A stretch of DNA of 42,383 bases, taken from assembly GCF_000971235.1 (NCBI RefSeq), contig NZ_BBMB01000016.1, positions 1 to 42,383 on the forward strand. Reading direction: 5' to 3'. Positions 24,356 through 30,955 of this stretch are shown here, one piece after another. The translations under genes and the position numbers were made by a program. Each line of letters opens with the position of its first letter. Within the stretch, counting starts at the first letter, position 1. The notes beneath the pieces were generated by a model that was not told where the DNA came from, did not search any database, and was given only the letters and a program-made list of their open reading frames with translations. Source of the DNA: Demequina subtropica. Its GTDB lineage: Bacteria > Actinomycetota > Actinomycetes > Actinomycetales > Demequinaceae.

Positions 24356-26956
24356 TCAGGAGAGCGGCTCCCACGGCCCCCACGGGGAGGCGCCGGGAGC
24401 CTGGCCCCTGGTCCACCACTTGGCACGCCAGAGCACGCCGTCCGCGTCGACCACCACGTCGCCGCGCGTGAAGATCCGCGTCGCGGTCCACACGGCGACT
24501 CCCGACGGCGCGGCGGCGACCTCCTGCCACGGACCGTAGACCGCGCCGGGCTCCTGAGCCCTGGTCCACCAGGTCGCGACCCAGACCGCGCCGTCGTGGC
24601 TCACCACGTCGCCCTCGCGGTAGGCGGTACCGGCGCTCCACGCGCCGGGCGCCGCGGCCGCCGCATCGTCGCCGACGACGATGCCGCGCCCGTTGGTCGC
24701 GATGTAGACGCGGCCGAAGACGTCGGGGTCGCCCTCGATGTCCGCGCCGATCCACCCCCACTGGTGCTCGTCGTCGTTGATGCGCTCCCACGTGCCGCCG
24801 CCGTCGACGGACCGCCACACGCCGCGCTCGCCGTCACGCGAGGCGGCGGTGTAGATCGCGGGCGAGGTCGCGCCGGGCGCCGCCTTGCCGAAGCCGATCG
24901 TGTCCGCCTCGTCGAAGCCGGCGACGCGCTTCCACGTGGCACCCGCGTCAGGCGACCGCCACAGCCCGTACGCGCCGTCCTCGTCGCCGCCCGCGAGCCA
25001 CACCTCGCCCGGCGCGCCGGGCATCGCCGCGAACCGCACGTTGCCCTCGGCGGGGAGCACGGAGCTCGCCGCGACGAATGTGGCGCCCGCATCTGTCGAC
25101 ACGTAGAACGTGCCCTCGGCGAAGCCGTAGAGCAAGCTCGCGTCGACGCGATCGGCCTCGACGCGGGCACCCGTCGGAAGCCCCACGCTCACCTCCCACG
25201 TCGCGCCGCCGTCGGCGGAGTAGCGTGCGTCCGCCCCCGCGGGCGCCCACACGAGCGCCTGACCGTCCGCGGCCACCGCGACCGTGCCGGGACCCGAGGC
25301 GCCATCCGCCGCCGGCGAGGCGGTCCAGGCCTCCCCCGCATCGTGCGTGACCGCGGTCACGTGCGCGCCCGAGCCGTCGGTGCCGGCCCTGGCGATCGTG
25401 CCGTCCGCGAGCCCCGCCGCGTCGACGCTGGTCGCGCCGCCGAAGTAAGGGTCCTGGAAGGTGTCGGTCACCGCGGTGATGTCGTCATGGACGAACCCGC
25501 CCAGGTCGAGCATCGCCGACACGAGGTCGACGTCGCCCGCGGGCGCGACGAGGTCCTGGATCGCCGTCTCCTCGATCCCGTCCGCGCCGGGCTCGATGTC
25601 GATGACGCCGCCGTCCTCGTCCCAGTCGGTGAGGTTCTCGCTGCGGTAGATGGTCGCGCCCGTGCCGTACATGAGCTCGTCCGGGTTGAAGGGGTCGATC
25701 TCCAGCGCGGAGATCATCCAGCCCAGCTTCGGGGTCGGCTCGGCCCACATCGTCGGCTCGCCCACCTGCTTGCCGAAGCGCAGCCACGGGACCTCGTCGA
25801 TCGACTGGTCGTAGCGGGTCACCAGCGTGCCGCCCGTGCTCCAGTCGTAGTCCCAGATCGGCGACCAGGTCTCGCCCCGGTCCGTGCTGCGGAAGATCAG
25901 CACGTCGGGCCACCACTGGATCTGCGACGCGACCATGAGCGTGTCGGGGTCGGTGCGGTCGACGGTGAGGCCGCCGAAGCCGAAGTCGACGCCGACGGGG
26001 CGCTGCGGCGGAGTGATGTCCGTCCAGGCGCCGTCGTCGAGGCCGTAGCGCCACACCTGTCCATCGGAGCCGTCGTACGGGCCGGAGGTGTTGCTCGTCG
26101 TGAGGTAGAGGTACCTCCCGTCCTCATCGATCACGCCGTGGTGGGGCAGGAACCCGGTGGGCGCGCCCTCGACGGGCGCCCAGGTCTCCCCCGCATCGTC
26201 CGAGCGGTAGAGGATGCTGTCGGTGTCCGCGACCGCCGTGAAGACCGTCCGTGTGGGCTCGCCCGGGGAGGACGATGCGGCGTCGAAGGCCGTCCACAGC
26301 ACGCCGAGGTTCTGCATGAGGTACGAGTTCGCGGACGAGGCGTCCGGCACGAAGTCGCCGGCGTTGGGGAAGGCCTCGACCTGCGAGAAGGTGGCACCCG
26401 CATCGGTCGACCGCCACAGACCCTCGCCCGACTCCGCGCCGTAGTAGAGGACGTCGTTGTCGTTCGGGTCGACCTGCAGCCTCTCACCGATGCCGCGGCC
26501 GGGCATGTTCCCGCCCACCTTGAAGGGCAGCGGCGTCGCCTCCCAGGTCTCGCCGTAGTCCGCGGAGCGGAGGATCGCTCCGTTGCTCTCGTCCCACTCG
26601 TTCGTGTACATGCCGACGGCGGCGTACACGCGCGCCGTGTCGACCGGATCGGTGCCGAGGCTCAGCACGCCCAGGCGGTTCCACTCGTCCCACCCCACGT
26701 GGTCGAGCAGGGGGACCCACGTGTCGGTCGCACGGTCGAGCCGGTAGGCGCCGCCGATGTCCGTGCGGGCGTAGACCAGGCCCTCCTCGGTCTGGTTGTA
26801 GATGATCCCGGGGACGTAGCCGCCGCCCGAGATCGCGACGTTGGACCAGGTGTAGCCGGGCCCGTCGGCGTCCGCGGCCTGGGCGGCGGGCACCAGCGCC
26901 GCGGTGAGGAGGGCGCCTGCGGTGGCGGCGCATGTCGCGGCCGCGGTGAATCTCAC
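24356..26956 (-). CDS. Secreted GH74 xyloglucanase with two C-terminal CBM5/12-like modules
   Basis: 866 residues. A Sec signal (VRFTAAATCAATAGALL...AAQA) precedes the mature ADADGPGYTW. Two seven-bladed propellers are marked by repeated Asp-box motifs (SADYGETW, STDAGATF, SDDAGETW, STDRGETW, SPDAGATW, SVDGGGTW). The ARTDIGGAYR segment near the N-terminus and GWMISALEIDPFNPDELMYGTG in the middle carry the acidic residues that act as catalysts in GH74. Two tandem modules end the protein (YREGDVVSHDG...WWT and FTRGDVVVDADG...WWT), of the chitin/cellulose-binding family 5/12 type. It cleaves the glucan backbone of xyloglucan. The GTG at 26956 has AAAGGAG at ideal spacing; the GTG at 26965 overlaps that site. 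Confidence 0.88.
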   Translation of the reverse strand: MRFTAAATCAATAGALLTAALVPAAQAADADGPGYTWSNVAISGGGYVPGIIYNQTEEGLVYARTDIGGAYRLDRATDTWVPLLDHVGWDEWNRLGVLSLGTDPVDTARVYAAVGMYTNEWDESNGAILRSADYGETWEATPLPFKVGGNMPGRGIGERLQVDPNDNDVLYYGAESGEGLWRSTDAGATFSQVEAFPNAGDFVPDASSANSYLMQNLGVLWTAFDAASSSPGEPTRTVFTAVADTDSILYRSDDAGETWAPVEGAPTGFLPHHGVIDEDGRYLYLTTSNTSGPYDGSDGQVWRYGLDDGAWTDITPPQRPVGVDFGFGGLTVDRTDPDTLMVASQIQWWPDVLIFRSTDRGETWSPIWDYDWSTGGTLVTRYDQSIDEVPWLRFGKQVGEPTMWAEPTPKLGWMISALEIDPFNPDELMYGTGATIYRSENLTDWDEDGGVIDIEPGADGIEETAIQDLVAPAGDVDLVSAMLDLGGFVHDDITAVTDTFQDPYFGGATSVDAAGLADGTIARAGTDGSGAHVTAVTHDAGEAWTASPAADGASGPGTVAVAADGQALVWAPAGADARYSADGGATWEVSVGLPTGARVEADRVDASLLYGFAEGTFYVSTDAGATFVAASSVLPAEGNVRFAAMPGAPGEVWLAGGDEDGAYGLWRSPDAGATWKRVAGFDEADTIGFGKAAPGATSPAIYTAASRDGERGVWRSVDGGGTWERINDDEHQWGWIGADIEGDPDVFGRVYIATNGRGIVVGDDAAAAAPGAWSAGTAYREGDVVSHDGAVWVATWWTRAQEPGAVYGPWQEVAAAPSGVAVWTATRIFTRGDVVVDADGVLWRAKWWTRGQAPGASPWGPWEPLS

Positions 26957-27003
26957 GATGAACACTCCTTTGTGTCATTTGAGCCCTTTCCGGGCTGTTC
27001 GTG

Positions 27004-27032
27004 ACGTTATCGAAGCGATTCGACGCTCGCAA
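27004..27032 (-). promoter_or_regulatory. Xyloglucanase promoter with palindrome in the spacer
   Basis: Minus strand: -35 TTGCGA (27032-27027), a 17-bp spacer and -10 TAACGT (27009-27004). The spacer contains TCGAA-GCGA-TTCGA (27010-27023), so a bound repressor would block the polymerase. A second imperfect palindrome, AGGGAGCGCCCT (27034-27045), lies just upstream and resembles half of a cellulose-utilisation (CebR-type) box. Confidence 0.5.
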
Positions 27033-27131
27033 GAGGGAGCGCCCTGCGAAAGGGAGGAAAGGGAAGACTTTCGGGACGATGCGGACCACGTCGCCCGATG
27101 CTCTTGACGGTCCCGCCCAGGAGGCATAGAC

Positions 27132-27617
27132 GTGTCCCTCATGGACTCCGACCGGGGGGCGGCGTTGGCGGCGCTGCTCACAGCGACCTTCCGCGCGACG
27201 CGCTCCGCGACGCTCGCCCTGGGCGACCTCAAGGCATCGGCGCCGCGCCACATCCTCGCGACGCTCGACGCCGACGGCCCGATGCGCGTGCGAGACGTCG
27301 CCGCGGCCCTTCGCATCGCGCCGCCCTCGGTCGCGCACGCCGCCGAGGCGCTCGAGCACCAGGGCTACGTCGAGCGGTACGCCTCACCCGACTGCGGCGG
27401 GTGCACGATGCTCCGGATCACGCCGGACGGCAGCGCCGCCAACCGCGACTGGTACGCGCGCATCGTGGAGGCTCTGGGAGGCGGGCTCGCCGAGGCGAGC
27501 GACGAGGACTGGGACGCGGTCGCCCGCACCGCGCGGCTGCTCGCCTCGCTCGACCACGAGTCGATGCGCGCGTCCGCCCCGCCGCATCGGGGACATCGAG
27601 GGCCGCGCGCGGTCTGA
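27132..27617 (+). CDS. MarR-family transcriptional regulator
   Basis: 161 residues. The winged helix spans about 40-100: the ILATLDADGPMRVRDVAAALRI helix-turn, the recognition helix APPSVAHAAEALEHQGYVER, and a wing with two cysteines (SPDCGGCTMLRIT) where MarR proteins normally have D/E-R-R. A Cys-Gly-Gly-Cys wing could sense oxidants or metal (inference). The GTG at 27132 is chosen because AGGAGG ends seven bases before it; the ATG at 27141 is the alternative. It is divergent from the xyloglucanase gene and shares its 175-bp promoter region, which makes it a candidate regulator of it, though sugar control is more usual for LacI proteins. Confidence 0.85.
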   Translation: MSLMDSDRGAALAALLTATFRATRSATLALGDLKASAPRHILATLDADGPMRVRDVAAALRIAPPSVAHAAEALEHQGYVERYASPDCGGCTMLRITPDGSAANRDWYARIVEALGGGLAEASDEDWDAVARTARLLASLDHESMRASAPPHRGHRGPRAV

Positions 27618-27632
27618 GGGACCCGCCGCCCG

Positions 27633-28193
27633 CTACAGGAACTGCAGCGGGTCGAACTCCGCGATCGGGATGATGCGCACGCGCGGCAGCGACTCGTTGA
27701 AGGCGTGGACGTCGTACTCGAGGTCGAAGAACTCGAGCCCGTGGCCCTGGAGCTCGATGAACGCGGCGTTGCGGAACTCCACGAAGCCGGCGAGCCCCAC
27801 GCGGCGACCGTCGAGCAGATCCTCGACCTGGTCGACGAAGTCGCCATCGTTGCTCACCAGCACCACGTCGTCCTCGCGGTCCCGCAGCGCCTCCATGGTG
27901 CGCTGGATCGCGATGTCGACCACCTTCTCCCCCGGTCCGCCGGACAGCGGGACGGGGCGGAAGCCGATCGCGAGCAGCGCCTGCACGAACGTCATGGGCA
28001 GCTCGTTGTTGGCCGCGAGGAAGAACAGCCCCTGCGTCGGCTGGTCCCAGCGCTCCTGCACGTGACGGAGCACGCGCTCCCAACGAGGGCGCTCCTCGGG
28101 GCGGGGGCGGCGGCCGAGAATAGAGGTGCCGAGCGTGGCGTCGATGTTCTCGCCGTCGACGAGCACGTAGGTGACGCGTGAGTCCTTAGCCAT
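27633..28193 (-). CDS. NYN-domain (PIN-like) ribonuclease family protein
   Basis: 186 residues, almost entirely one NYN domain. The metal-binding acidic residues are visible: Asp13 in VLVDGENID, Asp93 in EKVVDIAIQ, and Asp116/Asp118 in LVSNDGDF, the order expected for PIN-like nucleases of the NYN family. A C-terminal extension ends in EFDPLQFL. It probably cleaves RNA, but the substrate is unknown. The ATG at 28193 is six bases after TAGGCT, so the mRNA is probably leaderless. It is divergent from a GNAT gene with only 33 bp between starts. Confidence 0.86.
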   Translation of the reverse strand: MAKDSRVTYVLVDGENIDATLGTSILGRRPRPEERPRWERVLRHVQERWDQPTQGLFFLAANNELPMTFVQALLAIGFRPVPLSGGPGEKVVDIAIQRTMEALRDREDDVVLVSNDGDFVDQVEDLLDGRRVGLAGFVEFRNAAFIELQGHGLEFFDLEYDVHAFNESLPRVRIIPIAEFDPLQFL

Positions 28194-28226
28194 GCGCCGA
28201 GCCTACGGCCCTCGTAGCCTGTCGGG
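28194..28226. promoter_or_regulatory. 33-bp divergent promoter with two leaderless -10 elements
   Basis: TAGGCT on the minus strand (28205-28200) ends six bases before the NYN ATG, and TAGCCT on the plus strand (28215-28220) ends six bases before the GNAT GTG. The two -10 elements are only nine bases apart, so the two polymerases must compete. Confidence 0.6.
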
Positions 28227-28811
28227 GTGACCGAGCCGCGCATCGTCCCTGCCCACCTTGTCCCCCGCGCCGACCTCGACGCCGTGATGCGCGAGGGCGG
28301 CGACGCGAACTCGTGCCGCTGCCAGTGGTTCAAGCTCTCCCCGGGCGAGTGGAAGGCGACCGGTCGCGAGGCGCGGGACGATGCGCTCGTCGCCCAGGCG
28401 GGCTGCGGGCGCCCGGACGCCGCGACCACCTCCGGGCTGGTCGCGTACGTGGACGGCGAGCCGGCCGGCTGGGTCGCGGTCGAGCCGCGCACCGCGTACC
28501 CGCGGCTGCGGACGGCGCGCATCCCGTGGTCCGGGCGTGACGAGGACAAGGACGATGCGGGGGTCTGGGCGGTCACGTGCTTCGTGGTGCGGAAGGGGTA
28601 CCGCGGACGCGGGCTCGCGACGGCTCTCGCTGGTGCGGCGGTGGCTCATGCCCGGTCCTCCGGCGCTGCGGCGGTCGAGGGCTACCCGCGGGTCGAGGGC
28701 GGCGACGCGTCCGCGCTTTTCGTGGGGACGCGGTCGCTCTTCGAGGCCGCCGGGCTGCGCGAGGTGTCGCGCCCGACGCCGGGCCGCGCCGTGATGCGGG
28801 CGGAGCTGTGA
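28227..28811 (+). CDS. GNAT-family N-acetyltransferase
   Basis: 194 residues. The acetyl-CoA-binding core is VTCFVVRKGYRGRGLATALA, with the R-G-x-G-x-A loop, at about residues 115-134. The N-terminus has a Cys-rich NSCRCQWFKL segment found in a subgroup of actinobacterial GNATs. The substrate is unknown. GTG start at 28227, preceded by TAGCCT at six bases; probably leaderless. Its stop codon overlaps the start of the DUF1304 gene (TGATG), so the two are cotranslated. It contains two of the GGACGATGC copies (28377, 28550), read as Asp-Ala codon pairs, and a reverse copy near the start (28240). Confidence 0.88.
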   Translation: MTEPRIVPAHLVPRADLDAVMREGGDANSCRCQWFKLSPGEWKATGREARDDALVAQAGCGRPDAATTSGLVAYVDGEPAGWVAVEPRTAYPRLRTARIPWSGRDEDKDDAGVWAVTCFVVRKGYRGRGLATALAGAAVAHARSSGAAAVEGYPRVEGGDASALFVGTRSLFEAAGLREVSRPTPGRAVMRAEL

Positions 28812-29197
28812 TGCTCGTCGCGGCGTGCGTGCTCGCCGGCCTCGCGGCCCTGGTGCACGTGTACATCTTCTGGCTCGAGTCGGTCGCGTGGATGCGCCCG
28901 GCGACGCGGCGGGTGTTCGGCATCGAGAGCGAGGACGATGCGCGCGCTACCCGGGCGCTCGCCTTCAACCAGGGCTTCTACAACCTGTTCCTCGCGCTCG
29001 TGACGGCCGTGGGCATCGTGCTGCTGCTCGTCGACGAGGGCGCTCCCGGCGCCGCGCTGATCTACGCCGGTTGCGGGTCGATGGTGCTCGCGGCGCTGGT
29101 GCTGGTGGCGGGCTCGCGGGCGTACGGCTCCGCGGCCGCGAAGCAGGGGACGCTGCCGCTGCTCGCTCTCGTGGCGCTGACCGCGGCGCTGCTGTGA
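28811..29197 (+). CDS. DUF1304 membrane protein
   Basis: 128 residues with four predicted membrane helices. The family signature is visible: HVYIFWLESVAW in helix 1, then RRVFGI, then NQGFYNLFLAL in helix 2. Function unknown. Its ATG overlaps the stop of the GNAT gene by one base, so expression should be coupled; whether the enzyme modifies a membrane compound handled by this protein is open. Six bases separate its stop from the convergent CDF gene. Confidence 0.86.
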   Translation: MLVAACVLAGLAALVHVYIFWLESVAWMRPATRRVFGIESEDDARATRALAFNQGFYNLFLALVTAVGIVLLLVDEGAPGAALIYAGCGSMVLAALVLVAGSRAYGSAAAKQGTLPLLALVALTAALL

Positions 29198-29203
29198 CGG
29201 CGC

Positions 29204-29800
29204 TCAGGCCTCGGCGTACCGGGCCTCGAGCCGCTCCTTCGTCGCGGCGCGCCAGACCTTGAGACCCGCGTCGGCGTTGATCGCAGCGATCCCGACGCCG
29301 ACGATGATGTCCGGCCAGCCGGAGACCCAGGCGAGCGCGATCGCCGCGGTCGCGAGGATCGCGACGTTCGCGAGCGCGTCGTTCCGCGCGGACAACCAGG
29401 CGGCGCGCGCGAGCGACCCACCGTGGTGGCGGTGGCGCGACAGGATCGCGGCCGCCGCGAGGTTGGCGAGCAGCGCGCCGAAGGCGGTCACGGACAGCGG
29501 GATGGTCTCGGGACGGCTCGGATCGAGGATCTTCACCACCGCGGTCACGAGCGTGACCGCCGCAGGCACCAGGATGACGACGGCGAGGGCATGCCCCACC
29601 CGTGCGCGCCGGCGCAGCGGCCATGCGGCGGCGAAGAAGATCAACATGTTGAGGATCCCGTCCTCGAGGAAGTCGATCGAGTCCGCGACGAGCGCAACCG
29701 AGCCGATGAACTGGGAGACGGTGAACTCCACCACCGCGTACGCGAGGTTGATGAGCGCGACCGCGAGCACCGCGCGGCGGAGGGCTGAGACGTCGGACAT
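29204..29800 (-). CDS. Cation diffusion facilitator family transporter
   Basis: 198 residues with six hydrophobic helices, matching the membrane half of CDF (CzcD-like) exporters but lacking most of the usual cytoplasmic C-terminal domain. The helix-2 site is ADSIDFLEDGILN and the helix-5 site is SARNDALANVAILATA; both keep the acidic residues that bind Zn2+ or a similar ion. The ATG at 29800 is preferred to a longer Pro/Arg-rich frame. A shortened CDF could be a dimer without metal gating (inference). Confidence 0.82.
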   Translation of the reverse strand: MSDVSALRRAVLAVALINLAYAVVEFTVSQFIGSVALVADSIDFLEDGILNMLIFFAAAWPLRRRARVGHALAVVILVPAAVTLVTAVVKILDPSRPETIPLSVTAFGALLANLAAAAILSRHRHHGGSLARAAWLSARNDALANVAILATAAIALAWVSGWPDIIVGVGIAAINADAGLKVWRAATKERLEARYAEA

Positions 29801-29828
29801 GAGCCCAGCGTGCCAGGCGGATCGGCGC

Positions 29829-30506
29829 TCAGGGTGCGGAGGGGGCGGCGTCTGCCGCGTCGGTACGGCCGCCGCGGACAAGCAGCCACAGCGCGAGCCC
29901 CGCCTCGGCCGCGAAGCTCACGGCCCATGCCGGGTAGCTGAACGCGGGGCTGTCAGGCAGCAGCATCGCCTGCCCGAACCACCAGGCGACGGCCACTCCG
30001 TCGAGAAGGACCAGCCACGCCAGCGCGCGTGGCACGATGCGGCTGCGCAGCAGCAGGACCCCGAGGGGGAACAGCCACGCGCTGAAGAACACCTGCGCCG
30101 CGACCACGCCCGTGCTGTGCACCTCGATCGCGACGGCGACGGCGTTGCCTGCCCCAGCGGCGAGCCCGACGGACAGCACGACGAGGCTGGCCGCGTGGAC
30201 CGCCGCGCCGACGGCGTTGAGGACGAGGAGCAGCAGCGCGAGGCCGCGCCCGGCGGGCCTCAGCACCTCAGCGAGCGCCCAGGCCGCGAGCACGAAGAAG
30301 AGCAGGGAGACGAGCGCGATCGCAAGCCCGGCGCGGAACCGCTCCTCGGACGTCGCGATCAGGTCCGCGAGCGCGTCCTCGTTGCTCAGCCCGATGTGGC
30401 CGATCTGGTCCGCGAGGAATGCCGCGACGATGAACGCGAGGTAGAAGGCTCCGGCGGTGCGGGCGGTCACGCCGCGACGCGCGGCGGGCCTGGTCGGGAT
30501 GGACAT
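29829..30506 (-). CDS. DUF4386 membrane protein
   Basis: 225 residues with about seven hydrophobic segments. The arrangement R-x-A-G-x-x-Y-L-x-x-I near residue 20, a soluble loop (SNEDALADLIATSEERF), and the VHSTGVVAAQVFFSAWLFPLG helix fit the DUF4386 family. Function unknown. The ATG at 30506 has AAGGGG six bases upstream. It is read in the same direction as the CDF gene and could be cotranscribed with it (gap 28 bp). Confidence 0.8.
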   Translation of the reverse strand: MSIPTRPAARRGVTARTAGAFYLAFIVAAFLADQIGHIGLSNEDALADLIATSEERFRAGLAIALVSLLFFVLAAWALAEVLRPAGRGLALLLLVLNAVGAAVHAASLVVLSVGLAAGAGNAVAVAIEVHSTGVVAAQVFFSAWLFPLGVLLLRSRIVPRALAWLVLLDGVAVAWWFGQAMLLPDSPAFSYPAWAVSFAAEAGLALWLLVRGGRTDAADAAPSAP

Positions 30507-30586
30507 CACGAACCCCTTGGCTGGCGGGCTCCCCCGCGTTCCAGTCAAGCACTCGACCGCGTCGCCTGCAGGGCTGCCGCCATCCG

Positions 30587-30660
30587 TCGGGGTGACAGGA
30601 TTTGAACCTGCGACCCTCTGCTCCCAAAGCAGATGCGCTACCAAGCTGCGCCACACCCCG
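30587..30660 (-). tRNA. tRNA-Pro (anticodon TGG)
   Basis: Minus-strand cloverleaf with acceptor CGGGGTG/CACCCCG, D-arm GCGCAGCTTGGTAGCGC, anticodon arm around TTTGGGA (anticodon TGG), T-arm with GGTTCGAATCC, and A as discriminator. 74 nt; CCA is not encoded. Confidence 0.96.
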
Positions 30661-30748
30661 TTCGCGCCGACGGGCGCGATGTACCTCGCCGCGGCGAGGC
30701 TCCGCTACTCTAGTACGCGCCGAGCACGCGTCAGCGACGGTCGGCTTC
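30661..30748. promoter_or_regulatory. Divergent tRNA promoter region
   Basis: The 88 bp between the two tRNA genes contain a short AT-richer stretch, CTACTCTAGTAC (30713-30724). TACTCT on the plus strand and TAGAGT on the minus strand could be overlapping -10 elements for the two genes. Confidence 0.4.
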
Positions 30749-30819
30749 GCGGGTGTAGCTCAATGGTAGAGCCTCAGTCTTCCAAACTGATGGTGCGGGT
30801 TCGATTCCCGTCACCCGCT
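30749..30819 (+). tRNA. tRNA-Gly (anticodon TCC)
   Basis: Plus-strand cloverleaf with acceptor GCGGGTG/CACCCGC, D-arm TAGCTCAATGGTAGAGC, anticodon loop CTTCCAA (anticodon TCC), T-arm GGTTCGATTCC and discriminator T. 71 nt; CCA is not encoded. Confidence 0.96.
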
Positions 30820-30828
30820 CGCAGCGAC

Positions 30829-30854
30829 AGGCCCGCTCCGTCAGGAGCGGGCCT
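30829..30854 (+). terminator. Terminator of tRNA-Gly
   Basis: Perfect 11-bp stem (30829-30839 with 30844-30854) with a GTCA loop, 9 bases after the tRNA, followed by TCGTCGTTC. Confidence 0.85.
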
Positions 30855-30879
30855 TCGTCGTTCCCGGGCGCGGATGCGT

Positions 30880-30936
30880 CCTGGCGGGACATGAGGGCCG
30901 GAATCCCGTCGCATCGGGCCCCCATGTCCCGCCAGG
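30880..30936. terminator. Long inverted repeat downstream of the fusion gene
   Basis: Perfect 14-bp arms (30880-30893 with 30923-30936), extended by a few more pairs inward around a loop of about 16-20 bases. It lies 20 bases past the minus-strand stop at 30956, so it may terminate that gene, but it is longer and more open than the other terminators here. Confidence 0.55.
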
Positions 30937-30955
30937 GCGGCGAGGCGGACCGGCC

